Shown: positions 1 through 8,757, counted from the stretch's first letter. The stretch: 64,000 nucleotides of DNA from Hydrogenophaga sp. (GCF_019264445.1 NZ_JAHVAB010000090.1:1-64000), one strand, 5' to 3'. The notes: generated by a model from the sequence alone, not told the origin. Made by a program: numbers and translations.

Positions 1-55
1 GCGCTGGGAGACCTGTGAGAAACTGCAACAAACTCCCGACTCCCTCCCCATCGGC

Positions 56-1888
56 ATGAACGCAAGCCAGCCCGTGACCGCTTCACCCACACTGGAAGCA
101 GAGAAAGCGCCCCCGACCACCCCCCCGTTGCCACAGCAACGGCACAAGGTCGTGCTGGTGATCGATCTGGTCGAGTCGGTGCGGCTCATGGCGGCCAATG
201 AGGCGGCTGTGGTGAACCAGTGGCGCGGCTTCCTGCACCACGCCACCACGCAGGTGCTGCCTTCGTGCCATGGCCGCCTGGTCAAGAGCCTGGGCGACGG
301 GCTGCTGGCCGAGTTTGACCGGCCCACCGACGGCGTGCGCGCAGCGCTCGCGATGCACCAGTACTTTGGCCCACTCAACCAGAGCCTGCCGCCCGCCCAA
401 CAACTGCACCTGCGCGCAGGCCTGAACGCCACGAACCTCTACGTCGACGAAAACGATGTGTACGGCCACGGCGTGAACCTCGCTGCACGCGTGTCGGACC
501 TCGCTGCACCTGGCGAAACGCTCGTCACCACCAGCATCTTCGACGGCATCGTCGTCGGCGTAGACGCCGAAGTGGAAGACCGCGGCGAGAGCTACCTCAA
601 GCACTGGCCCGAGCCGGTGCGCACCTGGCAGGTGTACCCGGTGTCTGCCGCTTCGGCGGCGGTGCGCCCGCGCGTGCCTGAAGGCGCAGCCACCGACTTC
701 CGCCCTTCGATTGCGGTCGTACCCTTCGAAACCCGAAGCCACGCGGCCGAGCAGTTCGTCATCGGCGAGCTGATCGCTGACGGCGTGATCGCACAGCTCG
801 CCCGCAGCCAGAACCTGCGCGTGATCTCGCGCATGTCCACCACCGCATTCCGGGGCCGCCAGAGCAGCGCCGGTGAAATCGGCCAATGCCTGGATGCGAC
901 CTTCGTGCTGGGCGGCAGCTATGTCACGTATGGCGAAAAGGTCGTCATCATGGCCGAGCTCTCGGACCGCAAGCGCGGCGAGGTGATCTGGGCCGAGCGC
1001 CTGTCTGGCGACACGCGCGACCTGCTGGAAATCCAGAGCGGCCTGATCGATGCGCTGTGTTCGGCGTGCGCCAAGGCGCTGCTCAACGACGTGGTGCAGC
1101 GCACCCTGGTGCTGCCCGTGCCCCAGCTCGACAGCAATGCGCTGATGCTGGGCGGCATCACCCTCATGCACCGCTCCACGCCGCGCGACCTGCAGCGCAG
1201 CCACCAGCTGCTCGAAGCCGTGGTGGAACGCCACAAACGTGTGGCCACGCCTTGGGCGTGGCTGGCCAAGTGGCACATCATGCAAGTGGTGCAAGGCCTG
1301 TCTGGCGAACCGGCGCGCGATTTTCAGCGTGCGATTGACACCGCAGACCGCGCGCTCGACCTGGAACCCAGCAGCTCGCTGGCCATGGCCATCAAGGGCC
1401 ATGCGCTGTGCCACCTGGGCGAGGACGTGGACGCCTCACACCGCCTGCTCCAGGAAGCCACGCAGAGCAACCCCAACGATCCGATGGCCTGGCTGTACAA
1501 CAGCGTGTGGTCGACGATGTGGGGCACGCCGGAAGACTCCATGACGGAGGCGGAGAACGCCTTGCACCTCTCTCCGCTGGACCCGCAGAAATACTATTTC
1601 GAGATGATGCTGGCGACCAGCTGCGCAGCGCTCGAGCAATGGGATCGCGCCATCGTGCTCTGCCGCGCTTCGCTGATGAAGAACCGGTACCACCTGCCCA
1701 CCATTCGGACTTTGCTGATCGCTCAACACGAACTAGGCCTGGAGAAAGAGGCAAAAGAGACTTTCACGCTCTTGACGCAACTGCAACCGCATTTGACGGT
1801 ACAGCAGTACTTGGCCGCCGGAGGCGAGAGCCCGCTAAGGCAACGTGTCGCGAAAGCGCTGACCAGTTTGGGTCTTCGAATTCACTAA
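56..1888 (+). CDS. Class III adenylyl cyclase with TolB-like and TPR regions
   Basis: 610 aa, cytoplasmic, no signal peptide or membrane segment. Residues about 30-195 are a class III nucleotide cyclase domain: metal-binding Asp37 (VIDLVES) and Asp81 (LGDGLLAEF), and transition-state Asn141 and Arg145 (VNLAAR). Lys77 and Asp134 sit where adenine-selecting residues are found in adenylyl cyclases, so ATP to cAMP is the likely reaction. Residues about 217-345 resemble the TolB/FlgO-like domain often found after such cyclases (SIAVVPFE start). The rest, to the C-terminus, is TPR-like helical repeat, suggesting a protein partner. The stop is 21 bases before the PAP2 gene, in the same direction. 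What triggers it cannot be read from sequence. Domain identity is firm; substrate is inferred. Confidence 0.88.
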   Translation: MNASQPVTASPTLEAEKAPPTTPPLPQQRHKVVLVIDLVESVRLMAANEAAVVNQWRGFLHHATTQVLPSCHGRLVKSLGDGLLAEFDRPTDGVRAALAMHQYFGPLNQSLPPAQQLHLRAGLNATNLYVDENDVYGHGVNLAARVSDLAAPGETLVTTSIFDGIVVGVDAEVEDRGESYLKHWPEPVRTWQVYPVSAASAAVRPRVPEGAATDFRPSIAVVPFETRSHAAEQFVIGELIADGVIAQLARSQNLRVISRMSTTAFRGRQSSAGEIGQCLDATFVLGGSYVTYGEKVVIMAELSDRKRGEVIWAERLSGDTRDLLEIQSGLIDALCSACAKALLNDVVQRTLVLPVPQLDSNALMLGGITLMHRSTPRDLQRSHQLLEAVVERHKRVATPWAWLAKWHIMQVVQGLSGEPARDFQRAIDTADRALDLEPSSSLAMAIKGHALCHLGEDVDASHRLLQEATQSNPNDPMAWLYNSVWSTMWGTPEDSMTEAENALHLSPLDPQKYYFEMMLATSCAALEQWDRAIVLCRASLMKNRYHLPTIRTLLIAQHELGLEKEAKETFTLLTQLQPHLTVQQYLAAGGESPLRQRVAKALTSLGLRIH

Positions 1889-1909
1889 TCAACCAACCAG
1901 GGGAACCCT

Positions 1910-2977
1910 ATGAGCGGCGGCATCAGTGGCGGGATAAGTGGGGGCATCAGTGGAGGAATAAGCGGTGGTATCAGTGGTGGAATCGTCTCCGCCGACGCCC
2001 TCATCCTCAGCCGTGCCGCCATCGTGGGCCCGTTCAACGGCGCGGTGCTCCACGTCAACGAACCCACATTCGACCACCCGCCCAACCTCGCGCTCTGGGC
2101 CGATGGGCCGCGCCTGGAAGCATGCTTCACACAGCTCGTTGAAGGCCTGCTCTTCAAGACGCGCAGCGGTCCCAAAGACGCCACGCTGGAATTCGCCAAC
2201 CTGCAGGCCAGCAACATCCAGCGCAAGCCGCTCGTGCGCATGCGTGCGCCGACCAAGGCGCAGTTCAAGAAGCAGCTCGACCTTGTGGCCGCCTATGCCG
2301 ATCTGCGCGCCGACCGCGCGGTGGAAATCGTGGACCAGCGCACCCCGCCCATCGCATTTTGGTCTTCCGTGGTCGGGCTCACGGCGCACCGCCACAAGAA
2401 GACGCTGCAGCTGATCGACCTCGTGTTTTCGCTGTGCATCTTCGTGGAGATGCGCTTCAAGCACATCTTCGCCAGCATCCGCCCGGTGGCCATCTCGCCG
2501 CAGATCCAGCCCATGATCGAAACGCCGGGGCACGGCAGTTGGCCCAGTGGGCACGCGACCGAGGCCTTTGCCGTGGCCACCTTGCTTCAGGCCCTGCTGG
2601 ATACCGTACCCAGTACGGGTTCAACGCCCAACGGCGTGCTCAGCCGGGAGCAACTGCAACGCCTGGCCGCGCGCATCGCGACCAACCGCGTGGTGGCCGG
2701 CGTGCACTACCCCGTGGACAGTGCCGCAGGCCGCCTGCTCGGGACGGCGCTGGCCGAGTTCCTGGTGGCGCGCGCCACCGGCACGCGCGTGCACGAGCGT
2801 GGCTTTGATGGCCGACTGTTTGAGGGGCCCAACGGCGAGCCGCTGGACTTCAGCCTGCACCAGTCGATGGACCACACCAGCGGCCACGCCTACACGCGCG
2901 CTGCCGCGTCCACCGCCGTGGGCAACGCGCCGCTGCTGAACTGGCTCTGGGAGGAAGCGCTCAAGGAGTGGGCATGA
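1910..2977 (+). CDS. PAP2 / vanadium-haloperoxidase-type phosphatase with SGGI-repeat N-terminus
   Basis: 355 aa. All three PAP2/haloperoxidase motifs are present: Lys184...Arg191-Pro192 (KX6RP), Pro212-Ser-Gly-His215 (PSGH), and Arg260...His266...Asp270 (RX5HX3D). These build the phosphate or vanadate pocket, with His266 the likely nucleophile or vanadate ligand. No clear membrane helices, which fits soluble haloperoxidase-like members better than membrane lipid phosphatases. Residues 2-24 are an uninterrupted SGGI repeat, unusual for the family. The stop overlaps the next start as ATGA, so translation with the subtilisin gene is probably coupled. The enzyme could be an acid phosphatase or a haloperoxidase; sequence alone does not decide. 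Confidence 0.85.
   Translation: MSGGISGGISGGISGGISGGISGGIVSADALILSRAAIVGPFNGAVLHVNEPTFDHPPNLALWADGPRLEACFTQLVEGLLFKTRSGPKDATLEFANLQASNIQRKPLVRMRAPTKAQFKKQLDLVAAYADLRADRAVEIVDQRTPPIAFWSSVVGLTAHRHKKTLQLIDLVFSLCIFVEMRFKHIFASIRPVAISPQIQPMIETPGHGSWPSGHATEAFAVATLLQALLDTVPSTGSTPNGVLSREQLQRLAARIATNRVVAGVHYPVDSAAGRLLGTALAEFLVARATGTRVHERGFDGRLFEGPNGEPLDFSLHQSMDHTSGHAYTRAAASTAVGNAPLLNWLWEEALKEWA
1913..1981 (+). repeat. In-frame 12-base repeat coding SGGI units
   Basis: About six tandem 12-base units, each coding Ser-Gly-Gly-Ile, form the first 23 codons after the start of the PAP2 gene. Third-codon positions vary between units (ggc/ggg/gga/ggt), so the repeated peptide, more than the DNA, appears conserved. 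Confidence 0.85.
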
Positions 2978-4905
2978 GCGGCGCATGGCAGCCGCTGCCC
3001 ACCGGTGAGTTCACCGGCATCGACTGGAGCGCGCCCGGCGCCATCGACGGCGAAGACCCCTACCTCGCTTGGGCCGAGGCCGATCATTTCGCCGGCTACC
3101 ACCTGGGGCGGGGCAAGAAGCCACCCAAGTGGTTGCCGATCGTGATCGAGCTGAGCGCCCATGCCGACGTGCCCGCGCTGGTGGCGGCTTCGTCCACCGC
3201 GTGGCTGCAGATTCCGCGTGTGTACCTCAACATGCCGGGCTTGCGCTTTTGCAGCGCGCGCGTGAAGCGGCGCTTCTTCGACCAATGGCGCCAAAACGCT
3301 CACCTGCGTGGGCTGATCCAGCGCTTCGAGCTGGGCTTGCCTGTGGGCCACCACACGCACCCGCTGGTGGACCCGTGCACCCCTGGCAGCCAGCCCGCCC
3401 CTGCGCCGGGGCTGCTCACTGGCAAGGTGCTGGGCCTGATCGACGGTGGCCTGGCGTTCGCCAACGACCAGTTTCTCGACACGCAAGGCCGCACGCGGGT
3501 GAAGCACTTCTGGCGGCAGGACGACACCGTCAATGGCAACTGGCCCGGCAACCAGCCGCGCCACCGCGTGCCGCTGGACCCCACCCGCGCAGGGCCCACA
3601 CCGTGCGACATGGGTTACGGTCACGAACTCTCGGGTGCCGCCATCGACGCGGCCATGGCGGCCCACACGCACCACGGCCAGCTGGACGAAGCGGCGCTCT
3701 ACCAACACCTGCAGCTCTGGGACCTGAGCCGGCCGGTGAACCACGGCACGCACGTGATGAGCCTGGCCTGCGGCAAGGGCAACCGGCTGCACCCCATGGA
3801 CGACGAGGCCAGCCGCTGCGATCTCGTGGCGGTGCAGCTCGATTGGTCCAACGTGCTCGACACCTCGGGCGGCGCGATGAACGTGAGCGTGCTAGACGGC
3901 CTCATGTACATCCTCGCGCGCTGCGCGCCAACGGCGCAGGTGGTGGTGAACATCAGCTGGGGCACGCTGGCCGGCCCGCACGACGGCACCTCGGTGCTGG
4001 AGGCCGCCATGGACCAGCTCATCGAGCTGCTCGGTGGCCGCCTGCAAGTGGCGGTGCCCGCCGGCAATGCCTACCAGAGCCGCACCCACGCCAACGCCAG
4101 CTTGCCGCCCGGCGAATCGGTGACGCTGCACTGGCGCGTGCAGCCCGACGACCGCACGGAAAGCTATCTGGAAATCTGGCTGCCCGAGGGCGCAGAACAC
4201 GTGCAGATCAGCGTGACACCGCCGGGCCAGGCCCAGCCCCTGCCACCCATGCGCATGGGCCATGCCGGCTTGTGGACCGAGGCCAACAACACGCCCCGCT
4301 GCGGCCTGATCTACCCCCGCACCTCGGCGCTGGGCAGCCACGGCACCTGCGCGCTGCTGGCGCTCGCACCCACCTTCAGCCGCAAGGCCACCGTGACGAC
4401 CGCGCCCTTTGGCGCGTGGAAAGTGACGCTCGCCAACACCGGCACCACCGCCACGCTGTTCGACGCCTACATCGAGCGCGACGACGTGGCCATCGGCCAG
4501 AACACCGGGGCACGGCAGTCGTACCTGGAAGACGTGTTCTACGACACCAGCGGCAACCTGGGCTCCTTCGTGGACCATGCCGACAACCCGACGCCCATTC
4601 GGCGCAGCGGCACGTTCAACAGCCTGTCCACCGGCCAGCGCACCGTGAGCGTGGGCGGCGTGCGCCATGCACCGTCTGCCGGCGGGCTCTTTGCGCTGTA
4701 TTCCCCGCGCAAGCCCGACCCCGACGCCAGCCGGCCACAACGCCCCGGAGTGAAAAACGTGCCCGACACACTGCAACCCTGCGACGACAACCCGGCGCTG
4801 TGGGGGGTGCTCGGTGCGGGCAGCCTCAGCGGCAGCGTGGTGCGCCTGGCGGGCACGAGTTCATCGGCCCCTTTGCAGGCGCGGGCCCTGCTCGACCACC
4901 TCTGA
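2974..4905 (+). CDS. Subtilisin-like (S8) serine peptidase
   Basis: 643 aa from the ATG at 2974. I prefer this over the GTG two codons upstream because AAGGAG lies five bases before it and the ATG overlaps the previous stop (ATGA). The S8 residues are in order: Asp157 (LIDGG), His257 (NHGTH), oxyanion Asn365 (PAGN), and nucleophile Ser629 (GTSSSAP). The Ser lies only 14 residues from the C-terminus, so there is no C-terminal extension. There is no signal peptide or obvious prodomain, but a long N-terminal region (1-145) and a roughly 260-residue stretch between Asn and Ser, probably beta-rich. It is predicted to act inside the cell, with the co-translated PAP2 enzyme as likely partner. Substrate unknown. 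Confidence 0.87.
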   Translation: MSGAWQPLPTGEFTGIDWSAPGAIDGEDPYLAWAEADHFAGYHLGRGKKPPKWLPIVIELSAHADVPALVAASSTAWLQIPRVYLNMPGLRFCSARVKRRFFDQWRQNAHLRGLIQRFELGLPVGHHTHPLVDPCTPGSQPAPAPGLLTGKVLGLIDGGLAFANDQFLDTQGRTRVKHFWRQDDTVNGNWPGNQPRHRVPLDPTRAGPTPCDMGYGHELSGAAIDAAMAAHTHHGQLDEAALYQHLQLWDLSRPVNHGTHVMSLACGKGNRLHPMDDEASRCDLVAVQLDWSNVLDTSGGAMNVSVLDGLMYILARCAPTAQVVVNISWGTLAGPHDGTSVLEAAMDQLIELLGGRLQVAVPAGNAYQSRTHANASLPPGESVTLHWRVQPDDRTESYLEIWLPEGAEHVQISVTPPGQAQPLPPMRMGHAGLWTEANNTPRCGLIYPRTSALGSHGTCALLALAPTFSRKATVTTAPFGAWKVTLANTGTTATLFDAYIERDDVAIGQNTGARQSYLEDVFYDTSGNLGSFVDHADNPTPIRRSGTFNSLSTGQRTVSVGGVRHAPSAGGLFALYSPRKPDPDASRPQRPGVKNVPDTLQPCDDNPALWGVLGAGSLSGSVVRLAGTSSSAPLQARALLDHL

Positions 4906-4918
4906 AACTGGCGGGCGC

Positions 4919-5569
4919 CTACCAGCGCGCGGGCAGCGGCTTGCGCAACACGATCCAGCGCTCGCGCACCGCAATGTAGCCGCCCGTTTCCAGGTCTTTC
5001 AGCAGGCGGCTGACCATCTCGCGCGAGCAGGCCAGGTGCTGCGCCATCTGCTGGTGGGTGAGGCGCTCCTTCAAGGGGCGCTCGCCCTGCTCGTTCGGGC
5101 TGCGGGCCAGCTCGTTGAGCAGACGCACCAGGCGGCCGTACACGTCGATCAAGGCCACGCTGCGCGCGCTGTCGGTGGCCAGGCGTGCGCGCCGGATCAG
5201 GCGGGCCATGAGCTCCAGGGCGAATTCGGGGTGGGCGGCGATGTAGTCCAGCAGCGTGGCCCGCGTGACCACCGCACAGGTGCTGGCCTCTGCCGCCTCG
5301 ACGTTGGCCGAGCGCGGGCCGCCGTCCAGCGACATTTCGCCCACGTACTCCAGCGGGCCATACATGCCCAGCGTGAGCTCACGGCCCTGGTTGTCGGAAA
5401 CGAATGCGCGCAAGCGCCCCTGCAGGACGATGTAGAGCGTGTCGCCTGTCTCGCCTTCCTGGATCAGCAACGCACCGCGCCGGTACTTGCGCGCCATGCC
5501 CAGATCGGCAAGCGCTTCAATGTGGTGGGTGTTCGGGGGGGTGGCAAAGGGAACGGCGGTTGCAGGCAT
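4919..5569 (-). CDS. Crp/Fnr-family transcriptional regulator
   Basis: 216 aa. N-terminal cyclic-nucleotide-binding domain (about 15-135) and C-terminal winged helix (about 160-210, with LTHQQMAQHLACSREMVSRLL as the HTH). The phosphate-binding cassette keeps Gly77-Glu78 and Arg86-Ser87, equivalent to the CRP residues that hold cAMP ribose and phosphate, so cAMP binding is plausible. There are no N-terminal cysteines for an FNR-type cluster. It lies tail to tail with the subtilisin gene, 13 bases apart, and six bases downstream of the LuxR-type gene stop, probably co-transcribed with that gene. An adenylyl cyclase 3 kb away could supply its ligand (inference). Confidence 0.88.
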   Translation of the reverse strand: MPATAVPFATPPNTHHIEALADLGMARKYRRGALLIQEGETGDTLYIVLQGRLRAFVSDNQGRELTLGMYGPLEYVGEMSLDGGPRSANVEAAEASTCAVVTRATLLDYIAAHPEFALELMARLIRRARLATDSARSVALIDVYGRLVRLLNELARSPNEQGERPLKERLTHQQMAQHLACSREMVSRLLKDLETGGYIAVRERWIVLRKPLPARW

Positions 5570-5575
5570 CCATGC

Positions 5576-6268
5576 TCACGGGTGGGAAAACTCCGTGGCA
5601 TTGTGGGGCATGGGCGTGATGATGCGCAAGGCAGGGACCACCGGCGGCAGCGTGTTGACCCGGTGCAGCAGGTCGCGGATGCTGGGCGAGCCGGCTTTTT
5701 CGCGCAGCGTCTTCACCTGGCTGCGAATGGTGGACTCGGCCACGCCGTGCTCCTTGGCGATTTCGGCGATCTGCCAACCCCGGCACAGGCCCATGAGCAC
5801 CGACTCCTCGCTCGGGCTCAAGCCCAGCGTGCGCGCAAACATGCGCACCGCGAGGTTGTCGCTCGGGCTCTGGCGCGAGAGCAGCACCAGCACCGATGGC
5901 GCATCGGGCTCCAGCGGATGGCTCAGCGGCATGAAGGCCAGCGACAGCTCCTTGTCGCCCACGTTCAGCATCACCAGCTTGCGCTGGCCGCGAAACGACG
6001 ATTCCATGGCGTGCTGGATCTGCGAAGTGAATTCCGCGCTGCTGCCGAGCAGGCTGTTGCCGTACGACATGATCAAGCGGCCCTGGGCGAGCTCGTGGCG
6101 CGCGAGGTGGTTGGCGTGCAGGATGTGGCCCTGCGGATCGATGATCAGCATGCCGTAGTCGATCTCGTCGAACACCCGCATGAGCTGCTGGTGCGACAGG
6201 ACCGCGCGCGTGCTGCTGCCGGTCGCGTCCGAGCCGCCGTTCCACGACGTATCTGATGTCTGCCACAT
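5576..6268 (-). CDS. PAS-like / LuxR-type HTH transcriptional regulator
   Basis: 230 aa from the ATG at 6268, chosen because an AGGGG ribosome site lies about ten bases upstream; the frame stays open further upstream but runs antiphase through the ThDP enzyme gene. Residues about 27-115 look like a PAS sensor (FDEIDYGMLIIDPQGHILHAN start). Residues about 148-205 are a LuxR/GerE helix-turn-helix (LGLSPSEESVLMGLCRGWQIAEIA). There is no receiver domain, so it is not a classic response regulator. It lies 86 bases downstream of the ThDP enzyme gene on the same strand and just upstream of the Crp-type gene. The sensed signal is unknown. Confidence 0.82.
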   Translation of the reverse strand: MWQTSDTSWNGGSDATGSSTRAVLSHQQLMRVFDEIDYGMLIIDPQGHILHANHLARHELAQGRLIMSYGNSLLGSSAEFTSQIQHAMESSFRGQRKLVMLNVGDKELSLAFMPLSHPLEPDAPSVLVLLSRQSPSDNLAVRMFARTLGLSPSEESVLMGLCRGWQIAEIAKEHGVAESTIRSQVKTLREKAGSPSIRDLLHRVNTLPPVVPALRIITPMPHNATEFSHP

Positions 6269-6354
6269 GACCAACCCCTGTAAATGGATGGCCCAGTCTA
6301 GGCAGCCCCCGCACCGCGCAGGTGTGTGCAGGTGCCGGGAACTTTGTGACGCAG

Positions 6355-8058
6355 TTACCTTGCGCCGCCCTGCGCCGCCTGCCGGATGGCCGTGAGCGTG
6401 CCGCGGGTGGTGATCACATCCACGTCCAGCATCACCTCGATCAGGCTGCCACCCGGTGCGGCCAGGGCGCGTTGCAGCGCGGGCTCGAACTCGGCCGTGT
6501 GCGTGATGCGCTCGGCCTGGTAGCCATAGGCGCGGGCCAGCGCGCAGAAGTCGGGGTTGCTCAGGCCTGAGCCGCTCACATGCGCGGGGTACTCGCGCTC
6601 CTGGTGCATGCGGATGGTGCCGAAGCTGCCGTTGTTGAGCAGCAGCACGATGCTTTTGGCGCCATGCTGCACCGCCGTGGCGAGCTCCTGCCCGTTCATG
6701 AGGAAGTCGCCGTCGCCGGCAATGGTGAAGGCTGTGCGACCCGTGAGGATGGCCGCACCGATGCCCGCAGGCACGCCGTAGCCCATGGCGCCATTGGTGG
6801 GGGCCAGCTGCGTCTTGAAGCCCTTGGCCAGGCCCGGGTAGCGGTAGAAGCGGTGCAGCCAGCTGGCGAAGTTGCCAGCACCGTTGGTGAGCACGGCATC
6901 GGCCGGCAGGTGCGCCTGCAGCGTGTGGATGAGCGCGGGCATGTCGATGGTGCCGGGCAGCACCACGCCGCCATTGGCCACATCGATGTTGGCGAGGTAG
7001 TCGGCGTGGCAGGCCTGTGCCCACGCTTGCCACGGCACCGATGGCGGCGCGGTGAGCACCTCCAGGCTGCGGGCGGCGGCGTTCAGCGTGGCGTGGATGG
7101 CGAGCGTGGGCTGGTAGACCCGGCCCAGCTCCTCGCCGCTGGCGTGGATGTGCACCAGCTTCTGACGGGGCAGCGGCGCCTCGATCAAGGTGTAGCCGCC
7201 GGTGGTGGCCTCGCCCAGGCGTGGGCCGATGGCGATCAGCAGGTCGCTTTCGCGCACGCGCCGCGCCAGCGCCGGGTTGATGCCCAGCCCCACGTCGCCC
7301 GCGCACAGCGGGTGGTGGTTGTCAAAAGTGTCCTGGAAGCGAAAGGCGTTGGCCACCGGCAGCTGCCAGTTTTCGGCGAAGCGCTGCAGCGCGGCGGCCG
7401 ACTGCGGTGTCCAGCCGCCACCGCCGGCGATCACCAGCGGGCGCTCGCTGGCCAGCAGCAGGGTGCGCAGCTCGCGCAAGGCACCCGGGTCGCTCCAGGC
7501 CTGCACCGGCTCCACGCGCGGCAGGGGTTCGGCGTCCACGCTCTGCGTGAGCATGTCTTCGGGCAGCACCAGCACCACCGGGCCGGGCCGTCCGTTCATG
7601 GCGGTGGCAAACGCGCGCGCCACGTATTCGGGAATGCGGCGTGCGTCGTCAATGCGCTCCACGCGCTTGGCCATGCCCTTGGTGGACGGGCCGAAGAACG
7701 CGGCGTAGTCCACCTCCTGAAAGGCCTCGCGGTCGCGCGCGTCGCTCGCCACGTCGCCCACAAAAAGCACCATGGGTGTGGAATCCTGGAACGCGGTGTG
7801 CAGGCCGATGGACGCGTTGGTGGCACCGGGCCCGCGCGTCACGAAGCACACGCCCGGCCGCCCGGTGAGCTTGCCCTGCGCCTCGGCCATGAAGGCCGCG
7901 CCGCCTTCCTGCCGGTTGGTGATGAATCGAATGCGATCGGCGTGGGCATGAAAGCCGTCGAGCACCGCGAGGTAACTTTCCCCGGGCACGCCAAAGGCGT
8001 GCGTCACACCCTGGACAATCAGACATTCCACAAGCAGGTGGCCAGCGATGCGGGTCAT
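6355..8058 (-). CDS. ThDP-dependent 2-oxoacid enzyme (acetolactate synthase-like)
   Basis: 567 aa. Three-domain ThDP enzyme of the acetolactate synthase / benzoylformate decarboxylase superfamily. Catalytic Glu51 (NRQEGGAAF) activates ThDP. The C-terminal ThDP/Mg motif runs from Gly448-Asp-Gly450 to Asn475-Asn476. It could decarboxylate or carboligate a 2-oxoacid, as these enzymes do. Biosynthetic acetolactate synthase is less likely because there is no ilvN subunit gene next to it and the context is catabolic. It is divergent from the tetR gene across only 35 bases, which are almost entirely the proposed operator, so it is probably repressed by that TetR. No Shine-Dalgarno is visible; the mRNA may be nearly leaderless. 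Confidence 0.85.
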   Translation of the reverse strand: MTRIAGHLLVECLIVQGVTHAFGVPGESYLAVLDGFHAHADRIRFITNRQEGGAAFMAEAQGKLTGRPGVCFVTRGPGATNASIGLHTAFQDSTPMVLFVGDVASDARDREAFQEVDYAAFFGPSTKGMAKRVERIDDARRIPEYVARAFATAMNGRPGPVVLVLPEDMLTQSVDAEPLPRVEPVQAWSDPGALRELRTLLLASERPLVIAGGGGWTPQSAAALQRFAENWQLPVANAFRFQDTFDNHHPLCAGDVGLGINPALARRVRESDLLIAIGPRLGEATTGGYTLIEAPLPRQKLVHIHASGEELGRVYQPTLAIHATLNAAARSLEVLTAPPSVPWQAWAQACHADYLANIDVANGGVVLPGTIDMPALIHTLQAHLPADAVLTNGAGNFASWLHRFYRYPGLAKGFKTQLAPTNGAMGYGVPAGIGAAILTGRTAFTIAGDGDFLMNGQELATAVQHGAKSIVLLLNNGSFGTIRMHQEREYPAHVSGSGLSNPDFCALARAYGYQAERITHTAEFEPALQRALAAPGGSLIEVMLDVDVITTRGTLTAIRQAAQGGAR

Positions 8059-8087
8059 TTGACTTTATTAACCAATTAGAGAATTAT
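8059..8087 (+). promoter_or_regulatory. Candidate tetR promoter (TTGACT / AATTAT)
   Basis: A -35-like TTGACT at 8059-8064 and a -10-like AATTAT at 8082-8087 are separated by 17 bases. Transcription would begin at about the tetR ATG (8094), giving a leaderless message. The operator dyad fills the spacer and -10. Confidence 0.45.
8067..8084. promoter_or_regulatory. TetR operator copy 1 (divergent ThDP enzyme / tetR)
   Basis: ATTAAC-caatta-GAGAAT, an imperfect dyad with six-base arms and a six-base centre. It matches the dyads at 8785-8802 and 14204-14221 in arms, spacing and flanking TATT...AATTA bases. It lies between the two divergent start codons, 8 bases from one and 9 from the other, so one bound dimer could block both genes. 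Confidence 0.6.
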
Positions 8088-8093
8088 TGCGGC

Positions 8094-8744
8094 ATGAGCA
8101 CCCCACCCACACCCGTGACGGAAGAGCGCCTGAGAGACGCCGACCGCTCGCAGAATACCATTCTGATCGCGGCGCGAGACGAGTTTGCGGAGCATGGTCT
8201 GGGGGGTGCGCGCATGGACCGCATCGCTGAACGCGCGGGCCTGAACAAGCGCCTGATCTACTACTACTTCGAGGACAAGGAGCGGCTGTTTCAGGCCGTG
8301 CTGGAGCAGGCCTACCGCGACATCCGCGAGGAAGAGCAGCAGCTCAACCTGCTGCACCTCAAGCCCGAAACCGCGCTGCGCCGCCTGGTGGAGTTCACCT
8401 GGAACTACTACCTGGAGCACCCGGAATTTCTCACCCTGCTCAACAGCGCCAACCTGCACCGCGCGCGCCACCTGGAGCAGTCCGAGCGGGCCCGCCAGCT
8501 GAACTCGCCGCTGATCGCCACGCTGGGCGAAATCATTGAACGCGGCCGGGCAGACGGAAGCTTTCGCGGGGGTGTCGATCCGCTGCAGCTCTATGTGTCG
8601 ATCGCCGGGCTGTCGTACTTCTACCTCTCCAACAACCACACGCTCTCGGCCATCTTCGGGCGCGACCTCATGACGCCCAAGGCGCGCAGCGAACGCCTGT
8701 CCCACATGTGCGAGGTGATCCTAGGGTATGTCCTGATGAGCTGA
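8094..8744 (+). CDS. TetR-family transcriptional regulator
   Basis: 216 aa. N-terminal TetR helix-turn-helix at about residues 20-65 (ARMDRIAERAGLNKRLIYYYF is the HTH and following helix), followed by an all-helical ligand and dimer domain. No Shine-Dalgarno precedes the ATG, and a promoter placed so that +1 falls on the start codon suggests a leaderless transcript. The gene sits between the divergent ThDP enzyme gene and the Bug-TctBA unit. A shared dyad at its own promoter and two others points to autoregulation and control of the whole island. The effector is probably the transported acid or a metabolite of it (inference). Confidence 0.9.
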   Translation: MSTPPTPVTEERLRDADRSQNTILIAARDEFAEHGLGGARMDRIAERAGLNKRLIYYYFEDKERLFQAVLEQAYRDIREEEQQLNLLHLKPETALRRLVEFTWNYYLEHPEFLTLLNSANLHRARHLEQSERARQLNSPLIATLGEIIERGRADGSFRGGVDPLQLYVSIAGLSYFYLSNNHTLSAIFGRDLMTPKARSERLSHMCEVILGYVLMS

Positions 8745-8757
8745 AGTGGCTGGCGGC

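Noticed and set aside
1-18. Possible last codons (ending TGA at 16-18) of a gene entering from the left edge
   Set aside because: Only five codons plus stop are visible, too little to support a call.
3069-4979. Overlapping 636-codon frame in the subtilisin region
   Set aside because: It overlaps a gene with all four subtilisin catalytic motifs in the other frame and has shadow-type composition.
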